From positions 1 to 9,361 of the forward strand of contig JBGOUJ010000291.1 in NCBI GenBank assembly GCA_041477005.1: a stretch of DNA of 9,361 nt, in the 5' to 3' direction. The position numbers and the translations under genes are program-made. This document shows positions 4,941 to 9,361 of the stretch, piece after piece (position 1 is the stretch's first letter; every line of letters begins with the position of its first letter). This DNA is from JBGOUJ01 sp041477005 (lineage in GTDB: Bacteria > Acidobacteriota > Terriglobia > Bryobacterales > JACQDG01). The notes under the pieces are model-generated. The model was not told where the DNA came from. It worked only from the letters and a program-made list of their open reading frames with translations, and searched no databases.

Positions 4941-4984
4941 TTGCGCCGGTTGCGCCGGAATCTCTCTTGCGCTGGGAATCTCTT
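4941..4984. repeat. Tandem TTGCGC[C/T]GG motifs
   Basis: TTGCGCCGG occurs at 4941-4949 and 4950-4958, and TTGCGCTGG at 4967-4975. The second and third copies are both followed by an AATCTCT block, giving an imperfect 17/18-nt tandem duplication (4950-4966 and 4967-4984). This could be a protein-binding site array or simple slippage; nothing else identifies it. Confidence 0.6.
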
Positions 4985-4996
4985 TAATGATAGACT
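4967..4996 (+). promoter_or_regulatory. Weak sigma70-like promoter match upstream of rpoB
   Basis: TTGCGC (4967-4972) could serve as a -35 element (first three bases of TTGACA, plus C at the fifth). After 18 nt, TAGACT (4991-4996) matches TATAAT at four of six positions and is preceded by TG in the extended -10 position (4988-4989). This would start an rpoB transcript with a leader of roughly 345 nt. The match is weak in GC-rich DNA and is offered only as a candidate. Confidence 0.25.
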
Positions 4997-5068
4997 GGAG
5001 CTTCGGGTATTTGTGTTCGGATTCCGCTCGCTGGATTCGCGGTGGCGCACAACCTATTGGAGGGATGG

Positions 5069-5117
5069 CTTCGCACTTCGCTAGAAGCTGCGAGAAGGCT
5101 ACGTCCGGCTTTTTTTT
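5069..5117 (+). other. Bulged hairpin followed by T8 run
   Basis: CTTCGCA (5069-5075) and CTTC (5076-5079) pair with GAAG (5084-5087), TGC (5089-5091) and GAAG (5094-5097), giving 11 pairs with a one-base and a two-base bulge. A run of eight Ts lies at 5110-5117, but 12 nt separate it from the stem. That is too far for a standard intrinsic terminator, so I do not call it one. Confidence 0.3.
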
Positions 5118-5185
5118 GGCGGGCTCGGGTGTTGGTGTGCCCCTCCGGTTTCCCGCGACTTCCGCGGCGGTGCCCCCGCTTTTTT

Positions 5186-5209
5186 CGGGAGCGGTTCTTC
5201 CCGTTTTTT
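5186..5209 (+). terminator. Terminator-like stem with T6, candidate rplL-rpoB attenuator
   Basis: CGGGAG (5186-5191) pairs with TTCCCG (5198-5203), the innermost pair being G-T, around a 6-nt loop. Six Ts follow immediately (5204-5209). The layout is that of an intrinsic terminator, though the stem is short. Because rpoB lies downstream with no other obvious strong promoter, partial termination (attenuation) is more likely than complete termination. Another six-T run (5180-5185) lies just before the stem. Confidence 0.4.
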
Positions 5210-5302
5210 CCTACCCGTTCGTGGCTGCAGTATGGCGAGCCGGCGGATCGTGCCTGGGCGATCTACGGCTATCGTTAACCATGTAGTTGTTCTCACTCGT
5301 AA

Positions 5303-5320
5303 GGGCCGGCGCATCGGCCC
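5303..5320 (+). other. Perfect GC hairpin just upstream of the rpoB ribosome-binding site
   Basis: GGGCCG (5303-5308) pairs perfectly with CGGCCC (5315-5320) around the loop GCGCAT. It ends 14 nt before the AGGAG ribosome-binding site at 5335-5339. A short T-rich stretch follows but is interrupted. It could influence translation initiation or mRNA stability of rpoB; no direct evidence exists. Confidence 0.4.
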
Positions 5321-5347
5321 ATGTCTGCTTTTCTAGGAGCTTGTCTG

Positions 5348-9361
<4,014 letters not shown>

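Larger units (their letters stand above)
4897..5347 (+). other. 451-nt non-coding spacer, probable rpoB leader
   Basis: No recognisable gene lies here. From left to right I see a G/C-rich hairpin at 4911-4939, tandem TTGCGC motifs at 4941-4984 with a weak promoter-like match, and a bulged hairpin at 5069-5097 followed at a distance by eight Ts. Further on are a G/C hairpin CCGCG/CGCGG at 5153-5167, a terminator-like stem with six Ts at 5186-5209, and a perfect 6-bp hairpin at 5303-5320. The rpoB ribosome-binding site AGGAG is at 5335-5339. In E. coli the corresponding rplL-rpoB interval contains a partial terminator and an RNase III site. A similar attenuating role here is plausible but unproven. 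Confidence 0.6.

Noticed and set aside
4987..5286. A 99-codon plus-strand open frame in the rplL-rpoB spacer
   Set aside because: No recognisable family, erratic composition with runs caused by T-tracts, and it overlaps hairpins and a terminator-like stem. It is better explained as non-coding leader.
5281..5286. A start-stop minimal frame ATG TAG in the rpoB leader
   Set aside because: No ribosome-binding site precedes it, and such a pair occurs easily by chance.

Overview
This window is a stretch of the conserved bacterial translation/transcription locus, read entirely on the + strand: the 3' end of tuf (EF-Tu), rpmG (L33), a tRNA-Trp gene, secE, nusG, rplK (L11), rplA (L1), rplJ (L10), rplL (L7/L12) and the first 1338 codons of rpoB (RNA polymerase beta), which runs off the right edge. 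All genes look intact apart from the two cut by the window ends. The DNA is GC-rich and most genes prefer C-ending codons. My best guess for the source is Acidobacteriota. This rests on the overall protein character, the zinc-ribbon insert near the RpoB N-terminus, and the heptamer-periodic GCTGANN hairpin repeats in spacers, which I associate with that phylum from memory. It is an inference, not a search result.

Layout. Positions 1-1041 hold the end of tuf and the 50-residue rpmG. Positions 1042-1373 hold a repeat-derived hairpin region, a separate 11-bp hairpin, tRNA-Trp(CCA) and the secE leader. Positions 1374-2474 encode SecE (single-membrane-span form) and NusG (with a long acidic N-terminal extension), separated by a 78-nt spacer that can form competing hairpins. 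Positions 2475-4896 encode L11, L1, L10 and L7/L12. Long inverted repeats lie in the nusG-rplK and rplJ-rplL spacers, and a long imperfect hairpin resembling an L1-binding target precedes rplA. Positions 4897-5347 are a 451-nt non-coding spacer with hairpins, T-runs and tandem TTGCGC motifs. rpoB begins at 5348.

How the genes work together. EF-Tu, L33, L11, L1, L10 and L7/L12 build or serve the ribosome, mainly the L1 stalk, the L11/L10/L12 stalk base and factor delivery. NusG couples RNA polymerase to the ribosome or Rho, RpoB is the catalytic beta subunit, and SecE is part of the protein-export channel. The gene order is classical. The unusual parts are lineage additions: two Cys4 zinc ribbons inserted near the start of RpoB, the NusG tail, the heptamer-repeat hairpins placed between co-transcribed genes, structured leaders before nusG, rplA and rpoB, and a tuf gene whose codon choice (GGG, CGG, GTG) differs sharply from its neighbours. 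I see no mobile element, CRISPR array or new multi-gene system.
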